Assembly (NCBI GenBank): GCA_029204225.1
Contig: CM055097.1
Location: forward strand, 32,830,802 to 32,894,801
DNA: 64,000 nt
DNA from: Diphasiastrum complanatum
Taxonomy: Eukaryota > Streptophyta > Lycopodiopsida > Lycopodiales > Lycopodiaceae
Direction: 5' to 3'
Shown: piece after piece, positions 22,394-33,613 of the stretch
Numbering within the stretch: the first letter of the stretch is position 1
Layout of the letters: each line of letters starts with the position of its first letter
Position numbers and translations under genes: made by a program
The notes under the pieces: generated by a model
Database searches by the model: none
Told to the model about the DNA's origin: nothing
The model's input: only the letters and a program-made list of their open reading frames with translations

Positions 22394-23593
22394 ATGGGGG
22401 TCTCTTTTCCCACCCAAGAACCCTCAGGGGCCTTGACATTGGCAACTCCAGGATTTGAGGGTTTTGAGAAAAGGTTGGAGGTAGAATTTGTTACTTCAAC
22501 CACTCTACCGATTTCTAAATTTTCTGGCTTAAGGGAAATATCTCGTGAAGAGATAAATGGCATGCTCAACGCAGCAGCTTGCACTATTGTGTCTGAACTG
22601 AGCAATGATCATTTTGATTCATACGTGCTTTCTGAATCTAGTCTTTTTGTTTACCCTTTGAAAATAATTTTCAAGACATGCGGTACAACCCAGCTTTTAA
22701 AGGCTATTCCAAAGCTGCTGGATGCTTCTTCTAAGTTATTTTTCAAAGTATGCCGGTGCAAATATACTCGTGGAACATTTTTGTTTCCCGAAGCCCAACC
22801 TTATCCATACGGTAACTTTGATGGAGAAGTTGCACTGCTTGAGAAATACTTTGGAAAGCTTGGATTGAAAGGGATGGCCTATGTAATGGGAGATGTTGAA
22901 AAGACGCAGAACTGGCATATATATGTGGCAGCTACTAGTGAAGTGCCACGTAAGGACACGCCAGTCTACACTGTAGAGATGTGCATGACGCAGCTAGACA
23001 GGAAAGCTGCATCTACTTTCTACAAGACTAGTGGGCATGAAACTGCATCTGAAATGACATACATATCAGGGATTCGAAACTTTTTGCCTAATTCTAAGAT
23101 TTGTGAGTTTGCTTTTGATCCTTGTGGTTATTCAATGAACAGCATTGAAGGTAGTGCACACTCCACCATACATGTGACTCCCGAAGAAGGCTTCAGCTAT
23201 GCGAGTTTTGAGGCGATGGGATATAGCCCTGATATGATTGATTTGGATGTATTGGTAGATCGTGTCACATCTTGTTTCAAGCCAGCTTGTTTCAGCTTGT
23301 CCATATATGTCTGTGGAGGAGGTGGTTGGGAATCTGGTACTGAAACTTGGGATGCAATAATTTGTCCTTATGGATATGCTTGCATTGGCACCAGCAGGCA
23401 GGAGCTTCCTGGGGGAAGTGCAGTTGTTTATCATACTTTTAAGGAAGCGAATGGTTGCGGTTCACCAGTCAAACCTCTGTCACTTGCTACGTTCGAAATA
23501 AATTCCAGATCATATCAGGATATCTGCAGCATGAAGTTAAATAAGAGCAAGAAAGGTATGGGATTAGTTCAATTCCAGATTACGGGGATGTAG
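22394..23593 (+). CDS. SAMDC: S-adenosylmethionine decarboxylase proenzyme (AdoMetDC)
   Basis: Intronless 399-residue ORF. The enzyme converts S-adenosylmethionine to decarboxylated SAM, the aminopropyl donor for spermidine and spermine, in the cytosol. It self-cleaves to make a pyruvoyl cofactor. Visible features: N-terminal GFEGFEKRLEVEF near 20-32 with the two conserved Glu (22, 25); the processing site YVLSE|SSLFVYP with cleavage between Glu81 and Ser82; KTCGTT with catalytic Cys96; KYTRGTFLFPEAQPYP near 123-138; the PEST-like stretch LDRKAASTFYKTSGHETASE near 201-220; CGYSMNSIEG with processing Ser247; STIHVTPEEGFSYASFE with His260. All key residues are present, so it should be active. 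It is longer than typical plant AdoMetDC (about 355-365): about a dozen extra residues at the N-terminus and a longer C-terminal tail. Translation is likely controlled by the uORF pair. Confidence 0.98.
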   Translation: MGVSFPTQEPSGALTLATPGFEGFEKRLEVEFVTSTTLPISKFSGLREISREEINGMLNAAACTIVSELSNDHFDSYVLSESSLFVYPLKIIFKTCGTTQLLKAIPKLLDASSKLFFKVCRCKYTRGTFLFPEAQPYPYGNFDGEVALLEKYFGKLGLKGMAYVMGDVEKTQNWHIYVAATSEVPRKDTPVYTVEMCMTQLDRKAASTFYKTSGHETASEMTYISGIRNFLPNSKICEFAFDPCGYSMNSIEGSAHSTIHVTPEEGFSYASFEAMGYSPDMIDLDVLVDRVTSCFKPACFSLSIYVCGGGGWESGTETWDAIICPYGYACIGTSRQELPGGSAVVYHTFKEANGCGSPVKPLSLATFEINSRSYQDICSMKLNKSKKGMGLVQFQITGM

Positions 23594-23838
23594 CTGTCAA
23601 AGAATCCTCAAGGCTGACTCTGAAGACATCTCTGATGATTTTTAGACCAGTTCAATAACCAGGTCCTGTCTGACACTTAGCACCATAAATGAGCGAAGTA
23701 AAGTAGGTACTTTATTTAGTACATCAATTTTGAGGTTCATGGAGTTGTATCAAGAATATCTTCATATAGCAATATGAGCTTCTGCAGGAGTTATGTTTTT
23801 TATTCAGGAAGTCATTATTGAACCCATTACATTTTTGC

Positions 23839-23844
23839 AATAAA
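23839..23844 (+). terminator. Candidate AdoMetDC polyadenylation signal
   Basis: AATAAA, 246 bases after the stop codon, in a T-rich 3' region. The plant signal is loose, so this is only the best visible candidate. Confidence 0.55.
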
Positions 23845-23849
23845 ATTCT

Positions 23850-25622
23850 GAAATATTCTGCTCATTACATTCTTGGTTTTTGTTCGTTTAGTTTAGAATG
23901 TCATGCATATCACTCATGGGTTCATCTGGACTGTTTGTTGTTGTATATGTTCATTTTCAGCGTTGATTTCTTACAACCTTAGTCTGAATGGAGGCCATCT
24001 TACTCATTTCAAATTTTCTGCTGTTTGTGCTATCTTATTTTAGCATTGAAGTTGGTTATGAACTGTTTATGCTCTTATTTTAGCATAGAAGCTTTTGGTT
24101 CTATTTTTGGATTTATTCTATGAAGCAGATTATTTTTCTACTATAGATTTGTTTTTCTGAGAACCGTGTTTATGTATATAACATTTGCAAGGCAACCACC
24201 TGGATTGGGCCTGACAACACACGTCATATACTATGGACTAGATAATTAAGTAGCTTGCCAAATCAAGTTCCACTAAAAGTAGAAATTGAGACTAAAATTC
24301 CCTTTGGTACTCCTCCCTAGTCTCTACCCCAAAGTCAATGAGATAATCTAAAAGAGGCTTTCCCTTGAGATGGCCAAGAGAGAGGGGCTATTAGTTGGGG
24401 ATACAAACAAGCTTATATCATCTTTGGAAATGATAGGAAAGCTTTTTACAAAGAGTTGGGCGTTTCTTGCATGGAAGCTAGCCCAACGATCATATTGTGA
24501 AGCTCCCTTAATATGGATTATCCATGCTCACACCAATAGTATAGGGAACTATAACTTTTAAGGTGCTAGTGAAGTGGAAAGAATTTCTAGAAAAGTTTGA
24601 GTCTACCTGTGAGGAACTCTTTGTATTCTTTTAAAAAACGTGTCTTGCCTTTCAAGGGGGTCTTGAACTTCGGGACCAAAGAAACTTTGGATGCCAAGCT
24701 AACCAACTTGAGCCAAATCCGTGGAGGACGCTTATCAAAATTGGAATTATTGTTTCAACATGCAGTGGTAAAGCCAAATACAAGCAACTTTGAACGAAAC
24801 TTTGCAACAAGCAACATCGGTAAAGCCAAATATAAAGCAAGTGAGCAAACAAAGTACATAAGATGCGAGGGTTTGAAACATGTAGCATTCATTTGTTGAG
24901 TGCCAAAGTCACTTAACAATGAGAACATACCCCATTGAGAAATGTATATTTAAGTTTATGGAGCCATAGTTTATTAAGTCTAAATGACTTTTAACTTAAG
25001 TCTTGAAATTTGGCAATTAGTTAAAAAGTATTGATGTTTTGGAAATTTTGGTTAAGCATAGAAATTAGACTTGATTGCTGAAGTCGATAGTGTGAGTGGA
25101 ACAAAAAAAGGTAAAAGAGTAGAAATGTTGAGATAAGATGTGTAAGATTTTTCCACATCCACATTACCCATAGAGCACCTCATATTTCTAGTATTTTGTA
25201 TTTTGGCTGTCTCGATAACTCATCTACATGTTATGGTCCTTGTCTGTTTATTTTTAATTCCGTTTTATTTGAATTATTATCATTATCATTATTTTTCGTT
25301 TTTTTTCTTCTTAGTAATTGTCTTTTGCTTCTTAGTCAACACTAGGTTTACCCAAAGTATCTGGGGGTTCTTTCGAAACCCAGTTAGCAACTTATGCTTG
25401 GGTACTAATGAGACATAAGCAATGTTGTTTGGCTAAGATTTTTTGTTTATTGGATTCTATAATATTGTTTTCATTTAGATCATTTGACTTTATGGGTTGC
25501 TTGTATATTGTTTCTAAGCTTTACCTTATGACATCATTGACTTTTGGCGATATCACTAATATGTTTGCAAATTTGTTTGAGAGGGGAAAATTGTTTGTAG
25601 AAGGCAGAAAAGGAAATTTTTG
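23850..25622. other. No gene recognised
   Basis: Intergenic sequence after AdoMetDC. Open frames near 24.37-24.56 and 24.60-24.90 kb are short and show no domain I recognise. A pyrimidine-rich stretch occurs near 25.29 kb. Confidence 0.5.
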
Positions 25623-25854
25623 GAGAAGCTACTTGCAAAGAAGCACCCTAATGGTGGAGTGATATGAGAGTCAATTACATGCCTAGATGAATGAAAATGC
25701 CTAATTGGGTTCAAAGTCAAGCTACTATTATCAGTAAATTGAGAAGCTACTTGCAAAGAAGCACCCTAATGGTTGAGTGATATGAGAGTCAATTACATGC
25801 CTAGATGAATGAAAATGCCTAATTGAGTTCAAAGTCAAGCTACTATTATCAGTA
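25623..25854 (+). repeat. Tandem duplication, 118-bp unit x 2
   Basis: The unit starting GAGAAGCTACTTGCAAAG at 25623 is repeated at 25741 with very few differences up to ATCAGTA. The near identity points to a recent duplication. Confidence 0.93.
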
Positions 25855-26941
25855 GGGGTATATTCTAAGTAGTGAGTTAAGTAATGCCACATGATAATAC
25901 ACTTATTTAGAAGAAAACATCTAAAGAAATGTGTTAGAATGAAGTCTCAATCTCATACATAGTCATGTCTATGTTCATCATGATAGCATTTTCTTTATCT
26001 TTGTAGCATCTTACAAATGGTAGATAGAACTTCTTGTTTGATCTCAAGTTCGAGTTGTTTGTATTCTCAATGCCTAGTATAAATCCATTGATCTTTAGTT
26101 GTTCAAGACTTTGTAAGCCAGTCCTCAAAAAATTCAAAGTAGCTTCAAACAAAAAAAAAACTTCTTGTTTATATTGGCAATGGTAGTTTAAGACCACAAT
26201 CTTCGATAGATTAGCATATAAACACAAACAAGCACTTGGTGATGTATGGGTACTATATAAAAAACTAGCGCTACTTGTATATTTACAAGAAACGGAAAAT
26301 AGTTGCTAGTTAGAGAGGGAGAAAACATTAACAATGCTAGCCTTACATAAAATTTTCAATCAAAGATGGGCAAGACTATAATCATGCAATCAAAGAATAT
26401 TAAAATTGCCATAACAAGAGGCAATCAAAGAAGGGACACATCAAAGAAATACACACCATTAAATTAAAAAGAGATAATAATCTTGGAATCATTACTCTAG
26501 ACAATGAATCTAATCGAGGCATCTGTCATAGGAGTTTAAAATCCAAAAAACACCCTTTGTAAAGATGTTAATGTTTTTCCAAGAATGTCTTACACATTGT
26601 CCAAGTAAAACCCTCAAATTTAAAATCTACATAATGTAGCTCCTCAAATTTTTTTCTTAGAAGATTGTAATTGAGGGGCAGCCTCCAAGCAAGCCATTTT
26701 TTCTATAGTATAATATGTCATTCATATTTGTATAATAATAAAAAATTAGTTTTGGGAAGCTACATTACAATTGAGATGAGCTAAATAACTTCTTAATCAT
26801 CACTCCAATTGAGACAATTTTGGTGCCATAACTAGCGCTCGACAAGAGCTTTCCAAATGACACCCTACATGACTTAGTTTAGCATTATGGTTCAAAAGTT
26901 ATAGTCGGACAAAGTTTGTAGTCAATCGTAATATCTGTTCT
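25855..26941. other. No gene recognised; probable retroelement remnant
   Basis: AT-rich sequence without a readable domain. It lies directly before the Gag remnant of copia H and may be its decayed 5' part. Confidence 0.4.
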
Positions 26942-28443
26942 GTGAGAATGATGTCATACTTCACAAAGGACAATCCAAGAGGAATGGACAAAGAGCAACA
27001 TCAACATTTCATGAAGGACAAGTCAAAGGAGGAGAGTGATGAAGAGTCATTACAAACATCAACAAGTTGTAAATTCAACAAGAAGTACTTCCTTTGTGGT
27101 AAGAAGGAGAATTTTGCTTCTAATTGTTTCAAGAAAAGAAATGATGATAAGGTAGCAAGAGGGAATAGTTGTTGTAAGCTTTTCAAAATTGATGCTAATC
27201 CTTGTGGAAGTGTGGCCAAGAGGAGCTTGGATCATCTCAAGGAGGAGGCAAGTGATCTACCTCAATCTATGTTCCAAGATGGTGAAGCTCATGAAGATAG
27301 TGCTTTGGCAAAAGCACATGGAGATTATTGCCAAGGAGGTATACTTCCATCAATTCTCTTATCTTGTTCATTTGGATGATTTCATTTCATCATGTAGAAG
27401 CAAAGATAGTGCTATTTCATGTGACTTCTTGCTTGAAGACTTCAATTGGAGGTACCTCTTATCAAAAGTGCTTGATATGCAGATTGCAATAGTTGATACT
27501 TTGGGGATCTTTACTTTGGAGATCTTTAGATCCGTATTATTTGCCAATATTCCTTTGCACATAAAGAGTAAGGAGGATCCAATTGTTGGATTTATCTCCT
27601 CTACTCTCCTAAATCCTATTTTAATCTGCCTCCATTCATGCTGCATTTTTACTCATGTTGGGCCCAGTTTGCTCCGAACTGCATTCATGAGGTTTCTTGC
27701 TTTTATGAGGTTTCCGCATCTCATAGTTGGAGTGAGGTAATGATTGTCTTGTATCATGCCTCTACTATGGACATATTACTTGTCATTCATGGCTTAGATA
27801 TGTTTCCACATTACTTAGAAAACAAGTGGTTGACTCGTCAAGTGTATGCTCTTGGATCTAGTAAGAGCAAGAATGAGCTTGTTGCTCATAGTTTGAAAAA
27901 TCATGGTTTTACATGGTTTGAGGCAATTTGTAAACTTCTCTTGAGATTAAGTGAATCATCCTTGAAGGACACTTACATCCTTGAGCAAGTGTTTAGCCTC
28001 AATAAGATCAAGATTTTATTTGATTTTAGATCCATCATGGATAAAGTTCATAGTATGTGGACTAGTCAAGCTAGAATGCTTAATCTTGATAATCAACACT
28101 TTTGCTCATCTTATGATCTTGATCTCTATGATCTTTGTGATCTTTATGAGGCATGAAAGCCTCTGATTTTCATCATGGTGCAGCCATATTCATGCAAGTG
28201 GTACTTTCAAATCAAAGATCATCATTAAGCATGGAGGAAGCACATGGATATAGTGGCAAATTGGTGGAATACTCTTTAAAGATGTTGGCAAATTATTTCT
28301 ACCAAAGAAATCATATCATGGATATGGTGAAGGTGCTGCTATGATGGATTCTTTTGCTGGTTTCTTACTTCATATGCATACCAAAGGATCCACTCAAAAA
28401 GTTTCACAAACTCCTTGATTTTACCAAGCTAGTTTTTGAGGAG
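26942..28443 (+). pseudogene. Decayed Ty1/copia internal region with Gag knuckle (element H)
   Basis: The frame from 26942 includes a Gag zinc knuckle, KKYFLCGKKENFASNCFKKR, in which the conserved His is Asn. Charged Gag-like sequence precedes it (KDKSKEESDEES). Further short open stretches to 28.34 kb have no recognisable protease, integrase or RT core, so most of pol is lost or unreadable. The segment ends with a purine tract TTTGAGGAG that abuts an LTR, which gives the + orientation. Confidence 0.65.
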
Positions 28444-29246
28444 TGTGAAAAATAGTCAAAAATTTATCTTGGTGATTTTATGATTTTATGATTTTATGTT
28501 TGTGAGTACATTTCACATGTGTGGAGCATGTTCCCACATTTGTAAAATAGTTAGAAATAGTTTATAATGTTGACTTTAGGGGTATCATAAAGATTGCTAA
28601 TCAAGCATCTTGGTGTCACTAGGTGATATGGCCAATTTTGGCTTTAGGGGTCAAATTGTCAAGTACACATGGTTTGTCATGATTAGGCCAAAATTCAATT
28701 GTGATGTAACTCAAGCTGGTTAGGTTGCTTACACATGTCAATTTTAGGTTTGATGAGTGATGCACCCTATGTGGTGGCAAAAGTCAAAGGGTTCCAATCA
28801 TAAGAGAGAGATGTGTTGTAGGGGTCCAATCAAAAGTGAGGGATGCTGCATCACACATCCAGTAGGATTAGAGAGACTATGTTTAAGGGGTCCAATAGGA
28901 TTGAAGCATGGTTCATTTCCTTCATTAATGTATGAGAGATCTATGAGTTTTTTGAGTCAATTTGGAGATTTGCCAATTTTGATTGTATTGTCTTCTCTCT
29001 CTAGATGAGCCCAAAAGTGGTATTTTCTCTCTCTACACGAGGAGAGGAGCTTGTTGGGACTTAGTTTATTTCATGGTCTTTCACATGTGTGAAACACCTT
29101 TTGGTAATGAATGAATGCATGTAGAATGGTCTTTTTGCCTTAGATCTTGTCATTGATCTTGTCAATAGGTGATCTATAGTGCATGAGCCAAGCTTAGGAG
29201 ATCAAGTTCACACATTAAAGCATTCCCACATGTGTGAATTTTCACA
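28444..29246 (+). repeat. 3' LTR of element H
   Basis: The ends are TGTGAAAAATAG...GAATTTTCACA, an 8-bp inverted terminal match; 803 bp. It is preceded by a purine tract. It carries G-box/E-box palindromes at 28512-28525 and 29080-29093. One block, ATTTCACATGTGTGGAGCAT, matches the LTR of element A in inverse orientation near 5.07-5.11 kb. It is related to the LTR at 48069-48735. Confidence 0.82.
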
Positions 29247-31062
29247 GTAAAAAATATAAGCATGGGATAAAAAACAGTCTGATTAAGTTGGTTTATTTCT
29301 TTGAATACATTTGTGGATTTCTTTTCAAGTGTCAAAGTACACAGAACTCCAACGATGTTTGTATGCAAAAATTTATCGGATAGTTTATTATATGAACTCA
29401 TAGATGAAGGCTAGAAAAAAAAATCAAATGGAGATATAGAATGCAAAATTAAAATGTCTCTGGATTCCATTCTCTCATGAGGTTGGCTCAACTCTTTGGT
29501 GGCTCCCCAACCAAATGGGCTCAACAACCTTTTTTGGGCAAGTTGTTTTTTTTTTTTTCTGGGTCCATATGAGCGTCCATACAAGTCGTCTATACGACCT
29601 TCCGTACAATGTCCATGTAGTCTAGGATGACAAGATCTACAAGTAGAAACTAATTTGGGCTTAAACGGAGTTGTGTAGGCCAAGCGACCTAGGTTCAAAG
29701 GCAATGGAACCAAAGATGTTAGGGGTGGGATTGGAACTTGAGACCTTTGGGATACAACACATACTTCATAACCACTAACCTCAAAACCATATGATGATGA
29801 GAATGTGTGAGCCATTCCATATATGTTGTATCTTAAGGCTCCCAATCCCCTTATAGTAATATATACACGTTTATGTATATTTGAGATCCTATAAAACTGA
29901 AATGCCTATTTGGTAAGTTTTTCTTTATTTTTCTACATCAGTATCAGGAGCTCGATAGACTATAATCTCCTGTCCTTTTATTTCTCTTCCTCTTTATTAG
30001 GAAAGACTTCTATGCCTCTTTGATCGTATATTACAACATTTGCATCCTAAGCAACCTAGAAGGCTGTTAAGGCAGGCACAACTTTTATTCCACGCCCTCA
30101 ATCTCTGGAACAAAACTTGTACCATTCGATACAAAAAAAAATTATCAACTCTTGTCACAATCTATACACTTCGTCGAGATTGTAAGGGCCAAGAGTGAAC
30201 TGTCATCACAAACAAGGTGAATCAGCAATTTACTTACAATGACACTAAAGAAATAAGAATTAGGATGAAAAAAATAACATATGAACTGAAATATATCTGT
30301 TGTACAGAACAAAAATTGTTTATATTATGATAAATCTTTTTATTCATGCTAAGACGAAAAATTTTAAATAAGAAAAGATGCATATCAGCAATAATATTAT
30401 ATACCTTGAGAAATTTTATGTTTATTTCGCCAATAGAATTTGTCGTTGTCGGTATTTCCCGAACGGCTGCATGAAATAGAGAATTTTCTATTTGAGTTCT
30501 CAACTGAATTTATTTCTACATAGAAACTTTGCTACTCCCTCTTTATTAATTTTCACCAAAAGAATGTTTAGGCTCCAATGCCGACTGCAACAATCAAAAT
30601 GAAATTAGAATCAATATACTAGAAAAACTTACTTATTTTCATATGGAATCAAATAGAATTTGGCCACTAGACTGCACTCGATGAAATACACAGCCGCATT
30701 AAAATTGGCCTCCTTTGCCTTCACTACAGTCATGAAGAAAGAACTAACAACAAAAACGTCTCCTATAGTATCGAGATTGATTTGTGTTGCAAAAAGTTCT
30801 GGTCAACTTAGTATCTGATATCTCGGCAATTTTATTCTTTAGCTCTTCTATTTGTATCTGGAACTAAAAAATCAAAATAATTGTCGAGCATATCAATTTT
30901 ATTGGCTAGATAAAATTCATATTCATTATGATGATCGAAATCAACATATATCTGGCAAGAATCATATGGGATTCTTACAAAAAAAAATATGTAAAGGGTT
31001 CTAAACGGATGTGGAAATAATATTTATAGATTTCTCTGTTATCTTGTTAAGCTCCTCTTGAG
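29247..31062. other. No gene recognised; repeat-like segment at 29.4-29.85 kb
   Basis: A - strand open stretch at 29411-29845 encodes phrases such as VVSQRSQVPIPPLTSLVPLP. The DNA reads like a transcribed repeat rather than a gene, but I cannot assign a family. The rest, to 31.06 kb, is AT-rich with nothing named. Confidence 0.4.
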
Positions 31063-31722
31063 TTATCTTGACCTTTGGGGAAGAAACTTTCTAAGGAGGT
31101 TGACGAGTAATAGGAGGAGGGGAAGTAGATCTTGAGTCCTATTTAGAGTTCGAAGACATTGAACTAGTGGCCAGGACGATGCGAGCCTGTTTGCAGGGAT
31201 GACTTTTGGAGGAAGGAAAACAACTAGTTTCCGAGATCCAAATTTCTTAGGCACAAACTGCTTCCTCGTCTTGCTTGAGGTGGTGGGGAGGTAATTTCTA
31301 TCCAGAGGCAGATCTCTGTAGGTGCTGGCGTTATCCACATCAAGATTTGAATAACGCTCCCGAAGTCTTTTGAGAATTACGAAATCCTTGGGCATGATGG
31401 TAACATGCTTACCAGACATGGCCAGAAGAATGGAATTCTCAAAAAACTAGGACAGATAGGCCTCTGCAACACCTTGTAAGGCCTGCATGGCTGTAACAGT
31501 GAATCAAACATGAAGCTCGAGCGACATGGTGACATTCCTCACAGATCAACCAAAGAGAGCAGCTTTTGGAATTAATAATTTGATTGATCTATGAAGTTTC
31601 TTAATCTCCCTCAACCATACCTGCTTTCTACCATGTCGTTGGCCAGTTCCAAGAGGGACACGAGCAAGGGAAGGATGTACATAGGTTCTAGCACGGGCAA
31701 TGGATTTTAACCTAGCCATCAT
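31063..31722 (-). pseudogene. Histone H3-like pseudogene with C-terminal extension
   Basis: One intronless frame from the ATG at 31722 (or 31719, reading MARLKSIARAR like the H3 start MARTKQTAR). The histone fold is clear: WLREIKKLHRSIKLLIPKAA matches the H3 alphaN region; SVRNVT matches LVREIA; AMQALQGVAEAYL matches AVAALQEAAEAYLV; FFENSILLAMSGKHVTIMPK matches [20 protein letters not shown]. Three in-frame stops break it: TGA at 31546-31548, TGA at 31504-31506 and TAG at 31447-31449. The two TGA codons stand where H3 has Arg, as expected from CGA to TGA change. The tail is shorter than canonical H3. After the fold (ending RLRERY) the frame continues about 95 residues to 31063 with no further stop. 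Divergence recalls centromeric H3, but the loop-1 length equals ordinary H3. Confidence 0.82.
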
Positions 31723-31817
31723 GTTCAAATGTGAAAGACAGACTTAAAAAAAATCCAAAATTAGATTATCGTTTCCAAGCGTGTGGGAAGACTTGTGGAA
31801 ACAATTTGCAAAAAGAA

Positions 31818-32575
31818 CGCGCTTGAAATCGATATCCGGAGGGGGTTATCAATCTTAAGCGCAACAGATGGCTTTGGGGTAAAAGAAACTAGATCTGCGC
31901 TCGAAAGGGATATCAGGGTAGAGTGCGGTATTGGACTCAAGCGCAGACGGCATGGGCGGATTGAGGATGATGGCTTAGCACGCTTGAGAGTGATATCGGA
32001 GAGCAAGAACAAATTTTTGACGAGAAAAAATGAATTATGTCTGTGGGGTCGATCAATGCACGTGCGAAAGTCGATCGATGCCATGTGGCAAAATTTCAGA
32101 CCGCGTGTCTATCCGTACAAGCAATTATGACGTATTGATTAGGGACATGTGGGAGCAAGCACAAATCCACTATCAACATGTGTCATGTCACAAGTGTGAA
32201 CTGACACATCAATCATTCGAAGTACAGAGAATCATCCTTAGTGAATCATTAAGCACCAAATGTCATATCGATCGGATTCCACACGTGTAAATAGATGTTT
32301 TCTAGCTCACATTTTCATGAGAATGTTGCAATTTTGTGCGCCTGATATCGTTTTCAAGTGCATTCTTGCAATCTGGCATCCTCATTTTGTACTTCCGCGC
32401 TTGAAACCGATATTGGTCGCTCGGGTATTGCTTTCAAGGGCACGCAGTTATTTCAGTCGATTTTGACTTACAATTTCATGCTCGAAACCGATACTCGTTT
32501 CCCTAATATCGGTCTAGATTGCATAGTGACTTCCAATTTGCCTTTCCCTCCCATTTTGTGCTTGAAATCGATATC
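31818..32575. repeat. Array of ~80-bp units built on inverted GCGCTTGAAAYCGATATC arms
   Basis: Direct arms near CGCGCTTGAAATCGATATC occur at 31818, 31896, 31978, 32061 (weaker), 32396, 32477 and 32557, about 78-82 bp apart within each cluster. Most are followed after about 10 bases by a reverse-complement arm (31846-31862, 31927-31945, 32424-32444, 32504-32523); another reverse arm is at 32344-32361. Units between 32.1 and 32.34 kb are too diverged to see. The array begins 96 bp upstream of the H3-like pseudogene start, on its promoter side. Function unknown. Confidence 0.75.
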
Positions 32576-33613
32576 TTCAACCTTCTTTTTCTGTAATTTC
32601 CTTGCTTTTATTGGTTTGCCAACATTCGTTTTTCTGTAAATTTTGTTTTCAAAAATATCTAGTTTTGATTCTAGTCTGCTATCTTTTTCATGAATTTGGT
32701 ATTATTGACAATATAGAGTATTTCAAGACACTTTTTTCTCCTTTTCTTTTTGTTCTTTCTTCTATCACAGAGGGTCCTGGTGTGGAAGCATTTTTTGATA
32801 TTTATCTCAAATTTAAGTCTCTGCTCGGTACCCCCTTGGTCAGATCTCAAAATAAAGACACGAATCATTATTAGGACTTGGTGAACCTCGACAAGAATAG
32901 TTATAAATCCAAGCTTGACAGAATGTTCACCAAGTTGCATGATGATTGCAAGTTTGTAGATGAATGTCAAATACATAATAAAAAGTGTAGATTTATAGGG
33001 TTTTAATCTGCCTTTGTTTTTTTTTTTTCTCTTGTAAAATATTTCTGAAGATTCTAATGTTTCTTCGTCTTTTACTTCTGAAGCTGCTTCTTCCAGCAAT
33101 ACAAAATTTGACAAATCCAAGCCTGTAGATATAGAATCGTTTTTTATTGATACAAGCAATAGTTTAGATGATTGTACAAATTTTAATCCTGCCTAAAATA
33201 GGACTTTGTTTATAGGCCCTAGAACTACCACTACCCTTTCTCCAACTAATAAATCCCTAATCATCTTGTCTACTTACAACATAGATAATAATTCTTTTTT
33301 GATCGGACATATGTTGGCAGATTCCAAGGAATCCCCAAGATGTTGAGCTGAGCTATTATAAAAAGCACCTCTCACCCTAGACCGAGGAGGTCTCAGAAGG
33401 AAGAGAGAAGGATGAAGATGAGAGCCGAGCATGAGAGCCTAGAAATACTAGCTAGGAATACAGTTTAAATCATGTGAGCCTCATGGTGAATCCCAGAGAA
33501 GGAATGACCATGTAGCGTGACACACTCAGATTTAACTCTTACCAGAGTTATCACTGTGTTGCTGCAAGAAGATAATCGAAGAAGTCAAGACACTTTGTCA
33601 ACTTCTTCATCTC
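32576..33613 (+). other. Probable 5' LTR/leader zone of copia E; no gene
   Basis: No domain is readable. A TATA-like TATTATAAAAAGC lies near 33.35 kb, followed by a leader-like purine-rich stretch up to the Gag remnant of element E. A candidate LTR start TGTTGGCAG occurs near 33.31 kb but no matching end was found. Confidence 0.4.

Noticed and set aside
22384-22605. Antisense frames inside AdoMetDC (also 22736-22918 and 23132-23434)
   Set aside because: They are shadows of the strongly supported + strand gene.
24597-24899. A 100-residue + strand frame downstream of AdoMetDC
   Set aside because: No recognisable domain, no sign of splice or promoter context, and length within chance for this composition.
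31063-31722. Calling the H3-like pseudogene CENH3
   Set aside because: The segment between the two central helices has the same length as canonical H3, without the extra loop-1 residues usual in plant CENH3. Only 'H3-like' is supported.
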